DNA from: Clostridium sp. | GTDB taxonomy: Bacteria > Bacillota > Clostridia > Clostridiales > Clostridiaceae | Reading direction: 5' to 3' | Assembly (NCBI GenBank): GCA_031292145.1 | Contig: JARLHR010000256.1 | Span: 1-36,591, forward strand | DNA length: 36,591 bases | Part shown: piece after piece, positions 9,108-16,376 of the stretch | Position numbering within the stretch: the first letter of the stretch is position 1 | Layout of the letters: each line of letters starts with the position of its first letter | Position numbers and translations under genes: made by a program | Notes under the pieces: model-generated | What the model saw: only the letters and a program-made list of their open reading frames with translations | Told to the model about the DNA's origin: nothing | Database searches by the model: none

Positions 9108-9272
9108 TTAGGCACATGAAAAAAAATAATAGACCAAAGATGTGCCAAATATTTTGTGCCAGACAAGGAAGTGAATTCTGCTCATAGTGGGCCTATTAGT
9201 AGAATTTACTGACGCAGTATGGCGCAAAATAGGCAAGCATACTGGTCTATTATTTTTTTGATTGTGCCTTAA
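9108..9272. repeat. Inverted-repeat element, TAAGGCACA family (longest copy)
   Basis: A 165-bp element bounded by TTAGGCACATG plus an A-run and AATAGACCA on the left, and TGGTCTATTA plus a T-run and GATTGTGCCTTAA on the right. Inside, a second stem pairs GTGCCAAATATTTTGTGCC with GGCGCAAAATAGGCA and GAATTCTG with TAGAATTTAC, so the whole element can fold as one long hairpin. It lies between the HAD gene and an L,D-transpeptidase gene. No coding capacity was seen. Shorter relatives are at 7346-7419 and 35369-35432. Confidence 0.7.
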
Positions 9273-9330
9273 GGGATCTTCAATAAAATAACTAATCAGA
9301 TTCTGGTCTATTTTCTTTCAGATCCCTAAT
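9269..9330. repeat. Inverted repeat with AGGGATCT ends, just 3' of an L,D-transpeptidase gene
   Basis: TTAAGGGATCT (9269-9279) pairs with AGATCCCTAAT (9320-9330). Inner parts AAAATAACTAATCAG and TTCTGGTCTATTTT pair partially. The element overlaps the TTAA end of the 9108-9272 element and begins about 10 nt after the stop codon of the gene ending at 9340. It could act as that gene's 3' hairpin, but no clear U-tract follows. Confidence 0.5.
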
Positions 9331-9339
9331 TTTATAACT

Positions 9340-10725
9340 TTACGAGTAGCAAATAATTGGAGTTCCCTCTTCAATATTATTGAAAATTGTATTCGCTAAA
9401 TAATATGGTGCATTCACACAACCATGGGAGCCATTTGTCATATATATCTTTCCTCCAAAAGAACCTCGCCAATTAGCATCATGAATTCCAATTCCTCCAT
9501 TAAAAGGCATCCAAAAATCAACTTTTGTAGAATAGCCTTGTCCCTTTAGTGTTGCATTCTTTTCTTTAAATTTTAAGGTATAAATGCCTACCGGTGTTGA
9601 ATTACCATTGCTTACATTACCAGTAACAACGTCTCCCTCTACTATAAGAGTACCTTTTTTATAATACCATAAGTGTTGTTTGTTTAAATTAATTTCTACA
9701 TAAGTATTTCCTATATCGTTAATATCCCTCGATATTGCTGTTTGCATATATGCCGGTTCTTTTGTTATAGATTGTCCTTCTTTAATAATTTCAATCAAGT
9801 CTTTTGTTTCCTTTGAAATATCAATTATCCAACCATAATCACCGCCACTAACTTTTGTCTTGGTGCCTAATGATGTAGTAAATTCTCTTATTGCACCATC
9901 GGTATTATAAGTATTAGCTAATTTTTTCACATAATCTTTAACCTTTTTCTCATCCAATAAAATTGTATAATTGTCATCAATATTAAGCCAATTGTGTATT
10001 GTTGAACCATCTAATACTTCCTGCTTTTCTCCAAAAGAATAGGTAATTTTTGATGCTGCATATTTATTAAGTATATTTTTAGCATTTATAGTTTCTGTAG
10101 ACTTTGTTGTATATTGGGGATTTTCATAACAACCGGTTGCATTTAAATTTAATGTCTTTTCCCCATTAACAATTGCATTTACAATTTGTTTATATAAACA
10201 ATCTGTATTGAGCTTATTTCCATATACTTCATCAGCAACAACATATCCATTTTCCGTATATTCAAAACTAGGGTTTTTAGGTTCAATGATATTATCATTT
10301 TGAAAACAAGAAAGTTTATTATACTTTTCCTTTAATAAATTTTCATCATATGTTGTAATTTCAGCAGCTTTATATTCCTTTGAAATAAAAAGTGCATAAA
10401 TCCATCCAAATGGGTTCTGGTTATTCTTTAATTCTTCAACTTTTGTGCCTAAATTATATTGTAAATTAATATCAATACCATTAATTTTATCTTTCACATT
10501 ATCTCTTTCTTCTAATTCCAATGAATATCCATTTGCCTCCGCTAATATTTTTGCTTCAGCGTCCTTTACAGATTTTCCCGAAACATTAATACAATTTATA
10601 GATGATCCAAAATAAAAATGATTAATAAAGTATATTGACATGCCTAAATACATACATAAAAGGACACATACAAATATAATTACCCCTTTCCAAAATTTTT
10701 CTCGACCTTTTATTATTCTTTCCAT
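9340..10725 (-). CDS. L,D-transpeptidase (YkuD/ErfK family) with PG-binding_4 domains, membrane-anchored
   Basis: Predicted to form 3-3 cross-links in peptidoglycan, or to attach proteins to it, at the outer face of the membrane. Of 461 residues, a single membrane-spanning segment lies at about 13-32, followed by a long PG_binding_4-type region and a C-terminal YkuD catalytic domain of about 125 residues. The active-site signature SHGCVNAP carries the catalytic Cys436 with His434, and an upstream GIHDANWR matches the family's conserved HD/W motif. The ATG at 10725 is chosen because GGGAGG lies 4 nt before it; an in-frame GTG at 10737 overlaps that ribosome site. A paralogue follows the same plan at 10978-12216, so this is a tandem duplication. 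This copy keeps an extra segment of about 30 residues between the first two blocks that the other has lost. Confidence 0.88.
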   Translation of the reverse strand: MERIIKGREKFWKGVIIFVCVLLCMYLGMSIYFINHFYFGSSINCINVSGKSVKDAEAKILAEANGYSLELEERDNVKDKINGIDINLQYNLGTKVEELKNNQNPFGWIYALFISKEYKAAEITTYDENLLKEKYNKLSCFQNDNIIEPKNPSFEYTENGYVVADEVYGNKLNTDCLYKQIVNAIVNGEKTLNLNATGCYENPQYTTKSTETINAKNILNKYAASKITYSFGEKQEVLDGSTIHNWLNIDDNYTILLDEKKVKDYVKKLANTYNTDGAIREFTTSLGTKTKVSGGDYGWIIDISKETKDLIEIIKEGQSITKEPAYMQTAISRDINDIGNTYVEINLNKQHLWYYKKGTLIVEGDVVTGNVSNGNSTPVGIYTLKFKEKNATLKGQGYSTKVDFWMPFNGGIGIHDANWRGSFGGKIYMTNGSHGCVNAPYYLANTIFNNIEEGTPIICYS

Positions 10726-10907
10726 AATGCCTCCCACTCTGTTCTCTACCCCTATAATACTTGCTTATTATTTTTATTGCTAATATCATAAATACAATCA
10801 TTATCTTTAGTTTAATTTAATCTATTTAAATAGTTATGTACTAACATTTATATTTAGAACATTTTATGATGACGCTCATATTTTGTCTTATAGTATCTTT
10901 TTACCCA

Positions 10908-10950
10908 ACAAAAAAAGAAAGCTCCAATAAAAAATATTGAAACTTTCTTT
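10908..10950 (-). terminator. Rho-independent terminator of the upstream L,D-transpeptidase gene
   Basis: A 16-bp stem with two mismatches (AAAGAAAGCTCCAATA at 10914-10929 with TATTGAAACTTTCTTT at 10935-10950) is followed on the - strand by a run of U encoded at 10908-10916. It starts 27 nt after the stop codon at 10978, so the two transpeptidase genes probably have separate transcripts. Confidence 0.85.
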
Positions 10951-10977
10951 CATGTGTCTTAATAATTTATTCGATTA

Positions 10978-12216
10978 TTAATAATGACAAATAACTGTTT
11001 CCCCTACATAAGTATTATCATATATTTGACTTGCTACACTATAAGGTAAATTTACACATCCATGAGAGCCATTTGTCTTGTAAATTTCGCCTCCAAACTC
11101 TGACCTCCAATTTGCATCATGAAGACCTATGTTTTTGTTAAATGGCATCCAAAAACTAACTGGCGAAGCATAATCAGGGCCAATTAATACAGTATTCTTT
11201 TGCTTAGAATATAAACTGTAAACTCCGTCAGGTGTTGCATTTCCATTACTTTCATTACCTGAAACAATATCGCCATCTACAGCTAAGTATCCATCCTTAT
11301 AGCACCATACATGCTGATTTGTCAAATCAACTTCTACGAAATTTTCTCCGGCATTACTAAAATAACTGGCTGCTGCTGTTTGGGCATATATTGGACCCTT
11401 TGTTATAATTTGTCCACTTTTTATATTATCAATTAATGCTTGTGTCTCTTGATCAACATCAATTACCCAACTATGATTATTACCATCATATCCACCAGAA
11501 ACCGGTATGCTTGTCCCTAATGATGAGGTATAAGTATCTGCCATATTATTCACGTAATTTCTTACCATTTCCTCATAAAGTACAATTTGATAATTTTCAT
11601 CAAGGCTAATCCAATCCTTTATTGTAGAACCATCTAAAACTTGTGTTAAACCTGCAATACAATATGTTATCCTAGAAGATATATATTTATTAGCAGTATT
11701 CCTAGCATTAACAATTTGTGGTGAGCTGTCTAAAACCTCAGGATTTTCATAACAATTAGCTGAGTCTAAATCTAATACAGCATCACCTTTTTTAAGTGCT
11801 GCCACGATGTTTTTATACAAAATATCTCTATTAACTTTATTTCCATATTCCTCTTTTAATATAACATGACTATTGTTTTGATATGTTAATCTAGCATTTT
11901 TGGGTTCAATTGTCTTGGTAGTATCAAGACATGATAATTTATTTACACATTCTTGCAATAGTTTTTCATCAAAAGAAATATTGTTATTATCTTGAGACTT
12001 TAACTGAATATCAGATCCATTAATTTTCTCTTTCACTTCTCCTCTTTCAACTAATGTTAATGCATACGCGTTTATTGAAGTATCTTTATTATTTGCAGTT
12101 TCAGCCGAAACCTTTATTGGACTAACAAAAAACATACAAAATACCATTGTTAATACTCCAAAGATATTTATAATATCTTTTATAACTTTATTTGTCCCTC
12201 TTTTTTCCCTCTCCAT
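10978..12216 (-). CDS. L,D-transpeptidase (YkuD/ErfK family), exported paralogue
   Basis: Paralogue of the neighbouring transpeptidase and predicted to act on the same peptidoglycan substrates outside the cell. It is 412 residues from the chosen ATG. The N-terminus has a hydrophobic stretch ending PIKVSAETA, which looks like a cleavable signal peptide rather than a retained anchor, unlike its neighbour. PG_binding_4-type repeats follow, then the YkuD domain with GLHDANWR and SHGCVNLP; the catalytic Cys is residue 387 and the His 385. The start at 12216 is chosen by homology with the paralogue (MEREK versus MERII), with a G-rich stretch upstream; an in-frame ATG at 12228 is possible. It lacks the segment of about 30 residues, including the NPFGWIYALF block, found in the other copy, and so may differ in binding or location. 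Confidence 0.87.
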   Translation of the reverse strand: MEREKRGTNKVIKDIINIFGVLTMVFCMFFVSPIKVSAETANNKDTSINAYALTLVERGEVKEKINGSDIQLKSQDNNNISFDEKLLQECVNKLSCLDTTKTIEPKNARLTYQNNSHVILKEEYGNKVNRDILYKNIVAALKKGDAVLDLDSANCYENPEVLDSSPQIVNARNTANKYISSRITYCIAGLTQVLDGSTIKDWISLDENYQIVLYEEMVRNYVNNMADTYTSSLGTSIPVSGGYDGNNHSWVIDVDQETQALIDNIKSGQIITKGPIYAQTAAASYFSNAGENFVEVDLTNQHVWCYKDGYLAVDGDIVSGNESNGNATPDGVYSLYSKQKNTVLIGPDYASPVSFWMPFNKNIGLHDANWRSEFGGEIYKTNGSHGCVNLPYSVASQIYDNTYVGETVICHY

Positions 12217-12442
12217 AAAAACCCCCATTGCTCATCCATATTAAGTTTTGATATATACATTAGAAAATCATCTTACCATTTTTAGCTTATTTATCATCAA
12301 TTCCTCCTTTTAAATTTCTATGAAAATAAAAAGATTCCCTAATTGTAATATTTTAACTTATGTTATCTCTTAAATATTATACAATATTTCCCAAACAAAA
12401 TCCAATTAATATATACATTTTAATTTTTTATTGGAATCTAAG
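12217..12442. other. Intergenic stretch, no gene seen
   Basis: AT-rich spacer upstream of the second transpeptidase gene. The only signal seen is a TATAAT on the - strand at 12376-12381, without a convincing -35 box. Confidence 0.5.
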
Positions 12443-12443
12443 C

Positions 12444-12476
12444 AAAAAAGGCATGCATTTTATATATCCATACCTT
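12444..12476 (-). terminator. Rho-independent terminator of cheV
   Basis: On the - strand, AAGGTATG pairs with CATGCCTT (12448-12476), and a U-run encoded by 12444-12449 follows. It lies about 70 nt after the cheV stop codon. Confidence 0.75.
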
Positions 12477-12546
12477 CTATCTAACTTCCTACTATTTAAC
12501 TAATTTGCACCTTCTAATAATATCTACTCTACTAACTACATAAATT

Positions 12547-13449
12547 TTACATGTTTAACAACTTATCTATAGTACTAATAAGTTCACTTACTTCTGGTTT
12601 GCTTAATTGAGCATCTGCCTTAACAGATTCTCCTTTATGCCTTAATTCCTCTGTTATTAATGAGGAAAATATTATAACTGGCAACTTCTTCAAGATTACA
12701 TCTTCTTTAATCTTTCTCGTAAGTGTGAGACCATCTAATTGTGGCATTTCTATATCTGTAATAAGTAGTTGCACCTCTTTAGTGAAATTTTCTCCCTTAT
12801 CTTCCGCTAACTTTTGCAGATAATCTAACGCTTGCTGGCCATCATCAAAAACTATCATGTTTGTAAATCCTGCTTTTGTAAGAGTATCCTTCAAAAGTCT
12901 TCTAATTAAAGCAGAATCATCAGCTAAAATTATCTTTATGTCTGATCTATCTTTGTAATTTACTTTAATAAGTCTATCCTCACTTATACCAACGCTAGGA
13001 GAAATATCAGTAACTATCTTTTCAAAGTCTAGCATAATTAATACTTTACCATTTAAAAGTATATTACCAACAGATAATGAATTTTCTGACAAATCGTCTG
13101 GTTTTCTTATATCACTCCATTTAATACGATGAACTCCTAATATATCATCAATGTTAAATGAAACTTTTATTTTATTAAATTCACAAATTATTACTTTAGA
13201 TCCAAGGTTTAAAGGCGATCTTTTTGATAAAATGTATTTTAAATCAATTAATGTAATGATTTCATCCCTGCATAAAATAAGTCCAGCAATTTCAGGTTTA
13301 GGATCTGGTAATTTAGTTAAACCGTTCTTAGGCATTTCTATTACTTCTTTAACTTTTACAACATTAATTGCATAGTGGTTTCCATTTGCAATAAATTCAA
13401 TTATTTCTAATTCTCCAGTACCTGATTCTAGCAATATGTTATTATTCAT
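12547..13449 (-). CDS. cheV: CheV: CheW-like coupling domain fused to a response-regulator receiver
   Basis: Couples chemoreceptors to the CheA kinase and adapts signalling through its own phosphorylation. Of 300 residues, 1-150 form a CheW-type domain (FIANGNHYAINVVKVKEVIE start; LILCRDEIITLIDL in the middle). Residues 171-298 form a receiver with the acidic pair Asp177-Asp178, phospho-acceptor Asp232 in TDIEMP, Ser262/Ser263 and Lys284 in SKPE. All residues needed for phosphorylation are present. The length is typical for CheV. No other chemotaxis gene is nearby, so it is an orphan here. A GGGG-containing ribosome site precedes the ATG, and a promoter with a possible short leader ORF lies about 100 nt upstream. 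Confidence 0.93.
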   Translation of the reverse strand: MNNNILLESGTGELEIIEFIANGNHYAINVVKVKEVIEMPKNGLTKLPDPKPEIAGLILCRDEIITLIDLKYILSKRSPLNLGSKVIICEFNKIKVSFNIDDILGVHRIKWSDIRKPDDLSENSLSVGNILLNGKVLIMLDFEKIVTDISPSVGISEDRLIKVNYKDRSDIKIILADDSALIRRLLKDTLTKAGFTNMIVFDDGQQALDYLQKLAEDKGENFTKEVQLLITDIEMPQLDGLTLTRKIKEDVILKKLPVIIFSSLITEELRHKGESVKADAQLSKPEVSELISTIDKLLNM

Positions 13450-13463
13450 ATTATCTCTACCCC

Positions 13464-13544
13464 TTACTCAAAGTTTGTAATATTTTTTCTTTTTTCTACA
13501 ATTTCTTTAAAACTCTTTACTCTATTATCGATAATATTCATCAT
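13464..13544 (-). CDS. Possible 26-residue leader ORF upstream of cheV
   Basis: An ATG-ATG pair opens a 26-codon frame (MMNIIDNRVKSFKEIVEKR and seven more residues) whose TAA touches the G-rich ribosome site of cheV. The predicted promoter puts the transcript start only a few nucleotides before the ATG, so translation would be almost leaderless; the only purine stretch is AAAGAA. The peptide is basic and could form a helix. It may be a regulatory leader peptide, a small protein or chance; I recognise no family. Confidence 0.3.
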   Translation of the reverse strand: MMNIIDNRVKSFKEIVEKRKNITNFE

Positions 13545-13557
13545 TTCTTTATAATTG

Positions 13558-13587
13558 ATTATACCATCTATGTACTTAAAATGGTAA
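13558..13587 (-). promoter_or_regulatory. Likely cheV promoter
   Basis: On the - strand: -35 TTACCA (13582-13587), an 18-bp spacer and a perfect -10 TATAAT (13558-13563). The predicted transcript start near 13551 gives a leader of about 100 nt to cheV. It looks like a housekeeping promoter rather than a sigma-D motility promoter. Confidence 0.5.
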
Positions 13588-13836
13588 CTTTATTAATAAT
13601 TAATTAAGCATCTTTTTGTATGATTAATATAAATTATAATAAATATTTATCCAAATACTGAAAACTTAATATATATGAAAATAAAGTATAACACCTGTTC
13701 ATTAGTACTATAGATAAACAGATTTTATACTAGACTTTTTACTGCTAAAACATCCCAATTGAAATTGTACTTAAAATTATATACAATTAGAAAAATTATA
13801 TCATCGGCTATAATTAATTATTTTCTTTTATGTACC
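13588..13836. other. Intergenic stretch, no gene seen
   Basis: AT-rich spacer between the LysR gene and the cheV promoter. I saw no convincing hairpin terminator for the LysR gene and no ORF worth calling. Confidence 0.5.
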
Positions 13837-14784
13837 TTAATCAATTTTTTCATATTTTTCCTTTGAAATTTTAATAAATTCTCTAGCAGCCTGTGATAAA
13901 TATCTATTTTTTTGATATCCAATAGCTAAAGTTCCATGGGTTTTGTTATATTTTAAATGATAAATATTTGTGCCTGGAAAAGTATTCTTATCAAATACCA
14001 AACTTTTATTATACATTAAAGTTTTAGGATAAAAAGTAATTCCCATACCCTTAACTGAAAGAGCTAATACGGTTTCAATACTTTCTGTTTCTAAAATAAT
14101 ATTTGGCTTTATCTGCTTTTCATTAAACATTTCATCAGCAATAATTCTAACTCTATTCCGTGCATTAACCATTAAAAATGGACAATCTTTTAGTAATGTA
14201 ATGTTTACATTGTTATCAAGATTATTTTTAATATCCTCATAATTGTTTGGAAAATACTTAATTAATATATTATCAGGTACAATCATAAGAACTTCTTCAT
14301 TACAAAGAGGTACCGTTTCTACATTTTCAACATTAAAAGGTAGCATTCCAACAATTAAATCTACATCGCCATTAAATAATGCCATATCTAATTCCTTTGA
14401 ATTTCCTTCAAGTAAATGCAAATTAATATTAGGAAACTTTTCACTGTAATATGGTAATACTTCTGGAAGAAATGCTCTTCCTCTTGTATGAGATACACCA
14501 ATATGTAGGTCTCCTCGCTTAAAATCCTTAATATCTGCTAATTCTTTTACAGATTGTTCTTTTAAATCTAATATTTTAGTAGCGTTTTTCACTAAACTTT
14601 TTCCTGCTGGCGTTAATGTTAAAGGAAAGGTACGATTAAATAATTCCACACCTAAATCATGCTCTAATTTTGAAATATGAGAACTTAACGATTGCTGAGA
14701 AATAAACAATCGTTTTGCTGCTTTAGTAAAATTCACTTCTTCTGCTGCTACTAAGAAATATTGTAAATTAAGAAAATTTATCAT
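13837..14784 (-). CDS. LysR-family transcriptional regulator
   Basis: A 315-residue DNA-binding regulator. The N-terminal winged helix-turn-helix (residues 1-60; LQYFLVAAEEVNFTKAAKRL with SQQSLSSHISKLE as recognition region) is followed by the type-2 periplasmic-binding-protein-like effector domain from about residue 90. It begins 24 nt after the stop codon of the 4-hydroxybutyrate dehydrogenase gene on the same strand, so the two are probably co-transcribed; many LysR genes instead face their target. The ribosome site is weak (no clear GGAGG), consistent with low expression or translational coupling. Likely to control the dehydrogenase and perhaps alsS, but the effector cannot be inferred. 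Confidence 0.92.
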   Translation of the reverse strand: MINFLNLQYFLVAAEEVNFTKAAKRLFISQQSLSSHISKLEHDLGVELFNRTFPLTLTPAGKSLVKNATKILDLKEQSVKELADIKDFKRGDLHIGVSHTRGRAFLPEVLPYYSEKFPNINLHLLEGNSKELDMALFNGDVDLIVGMLPFNVENVETVPLCNEEVLMIVPDNILIKYFPNNYEDIKNNLDNNVNITLLKDCPFLMVNARNRVRIIADEMFNEKQIKPNIILETESIETVLALSVKGMGITFYPKTLMYNKSLVFDKNTFPGTNIYHLKYNKTHGTLAIGYQKNRYLSQAAREFIKISKEKYEKID

Positions 14785-14808
14785 AATTAAACACTACTTT
14801 ACTTTATA

Positions 14809-15924
14809 TTAGTACAATGACTTATATATATCATATACAGTTTTTTCGTTTAATTCAACGTAATTATTTGCCATTAAACGACCTTGTTTTGTCATAACAC
14901 TTTCAGTAAAAGCCTTTAATTCGTCCTCTTTTAAACCATACTCTCTTAATTGCTTTTTAGGAATTAACACATTTAATAATTCTTCTATCTGAACATAAAC
15001 TTCATCTTCTTTGCATTCTAAAATTTCTGCTAAAAATCCATTTAATTTTTTGATTTTTCCATCTGGACTTAGACGTTCATAGGTTTTAAATACACCAATA
15101 AACATTTGATAATTTGCTTCACCATGAGGAACATGATAATTGGCACCTAACGGATAACTCATAGCATGTACAGCTCCACATCCTGCATTTCCAAATGCTA
15201 TACCTGCATAATTACTCGCAAGTAAAAAGTCCTTTAATAATGTACTTCTTGCTTCTTCTCCACTTTTTGCAATTTTCTTGTATCCTTTTAAAATCATTTC
15301 CATTGCTTTATAAGAAAACATTTCTGTGTAGCTTGTAGCCTTTGGTGATACGCTTGATTCAATTGCATGTATTAATGCATCAATAGAGCTTGTTGCAAAA
15401 AATTTGAATGGTAAGTCTTTTAGAAGTTCTGGAATCATCACAGCATAATCTGCATATAATTCATTTACTGCAAGGCCCATCTTTGTTTGTCTTGTCTTTA
15501 ATTCAAGAATAGAAATATTAGTTACTTCACTACCTGTTCCGCAAGTGGTAGGGATTAAAATTAATTCCTTATCTTTTATAAATTCTAGCTTGTGATCAAA
15601 CAAATCAAGCACAGGTGAAATTGTTTTTAATGCAAATAACTTTGAAACATCTAGAACACTTCCGCCACCAATTGCAATAACTCTATTATAAGTTATATCT
15701 TTTGTGTCCTTATACATTGCTTCTACCATTTCATCACTAGGTTCACCACTACCATATTTTCTTATGAAAATTACATTGGTATCCAAGTCATACTTTTCTA
15801 AATATGAAACATATGTATGTTCACTTGTTATAACTAAATCTTTTTTTCCTATTTTAAAATTTTCTATAAATTCTTTGCATGTATCAAAAGTATAAATTTC
15901 TGGTTTAACAGACAATTCTTTCAT
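14809..15924 (-). CDS. 4hbD: 4-Hydroxybutyrate dehydrogenase (iron-dependent alcohol dehydrogenase family)
   Basis: NAD(P)-dependent, metal-containing dehydrogenase that most probably interconverts succinate semialdehyde and 4-hydroxybutyrate. From the chosen ATG it is 371 residues, the length I recall for C. kluyveri 4HbD, and it shares long stretches with what I remember of that protein (IYTFDTCKEF, KYGSGEPSDEM, PTTCGTGSEVTN, NYHVPHGEANY). The nucleotide-binding GGGS is at 86-89; metal ligands are Asp182, His186, His253 and His267. I chose 15924 over the ATG at 15942 because GAGGGGG lies 9 nt before it and the upstream ATG overlaps that ribosome site. No succinyl-CoA reductase or CoA transferase gene is next to it, so the partner steps must be elsewhere. 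A LysR gene follows in the probable operon, and acetolactate synthase lies upstream. Confidence 0.85.
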   Translation of the reverse strand: MKELSVKPEIYTFDTCKEFIENFKIGKKDLVITSEHTYVSYLEKYDLDTNVIFIRKYGSGEPSDEMVEAMYKDTKDITYNRVIAIGGGSVLDVSKLFALKTISPVLDLFDHKLEFIKDKELILIPTTCGTGSEVTNISILELKTRQTKMGLAVNELYADYAVMIPELLKDLPFKFFATSSIDALIHAIESSVSPKATSYTEMFSYKAMEMILKGYKKIAKSGEEARSTLLKDFLLASNYAGIAFGNAGCGAVHAMSYPLGANYHVPHGEANYQMFIGVFKTYERLSPDGKIKKLNGFLAEILECKEDEVYVQIEELLNVLIPKKQLREYGLKEDELKAFTESVMTKQGRLMANNYVELNEKTVYDIYKSLY

Positions 15925-15993
15925 AAGATATAGCCCCCTCATTTCTTGCTTAACAATATATTAATGAAATAATTTACTTATTATTTTCTTTCA

Positions 15994-16046
15994 CATATAG
16001 ATATCCAACACATATTCTAGACTTATGAGCTAACTTACCGAAATCA
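15994..16046. repeat. Short dispersed repeat, pair of 7770-7821
   Basis: Shares ATATAGATATC, CTAGACTTATGA and ACC-AAATCA blocks with 7770-7821. Here it runs directly into hairpin element C, so it may be the element's outer left border. Confidence 0.4.
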
Positions 16047-16284
16047 GAAATATTTTTGTTTCGCAGGACTATGAAAATGTCGCTGAAGGTTCTAAGTTGG
16101 AGGTTGTGCCCACTTTAGCTTGCTCCCACTTTCAGTGTGACAAGCTAAAGTGGAACAACCATAGAGGAAACTCGACTCACTTCGTTCGCTGAGTAAGCGA
16201 TTCACACCAAATCATAGATTTGGGTTCACTGCTTAAGAACCTTGGACAGCTCATTTTCAAATGCCTGCTGCACAAAAATATTTC
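16047..16284. repeat. Long-hairpin intergenic repeat, copy C (branched form)
   Basis: An outer stem pairs GAAATATTTTTGT and GTTCT (16047-16096) with AGAAC and ACAAAAATATTTC (16232-16284). Inside lie three hairpins: GGTTGTGCCCACTTTAGCTTG (shown here as 16102-16122) with 16141-16160; ACTCA/TGAGT at 16175-16194; and CCAAATC-ATA-GATTTGG at 16207-16223. The first inner stem has the same pattern as the inner stem of copies A, B and E but in reverse orientation. It lies between the alsS stop codon and the 4hbD start. No protein is encoded; 16285-16376 shows nothing else. Confidence 0.65.
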
Positions 16285-16376
16285 TAATTTCTGGTGCAGA
16301 TGTATATTAAAATTCTAGTAAATATGAGGATATATTACACTAATAAATCTAGTTCTTAAATTGTTTATCTATATAC

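Noticed and set aside
10725-10737. GTG at 10737 as start of the first L,D-transpeptidase
   Set aside because: The GTG overlaps the only good ribosome site, which suits the ATG at 10725; the spacing of 4 nt is short, so some doubt remains.
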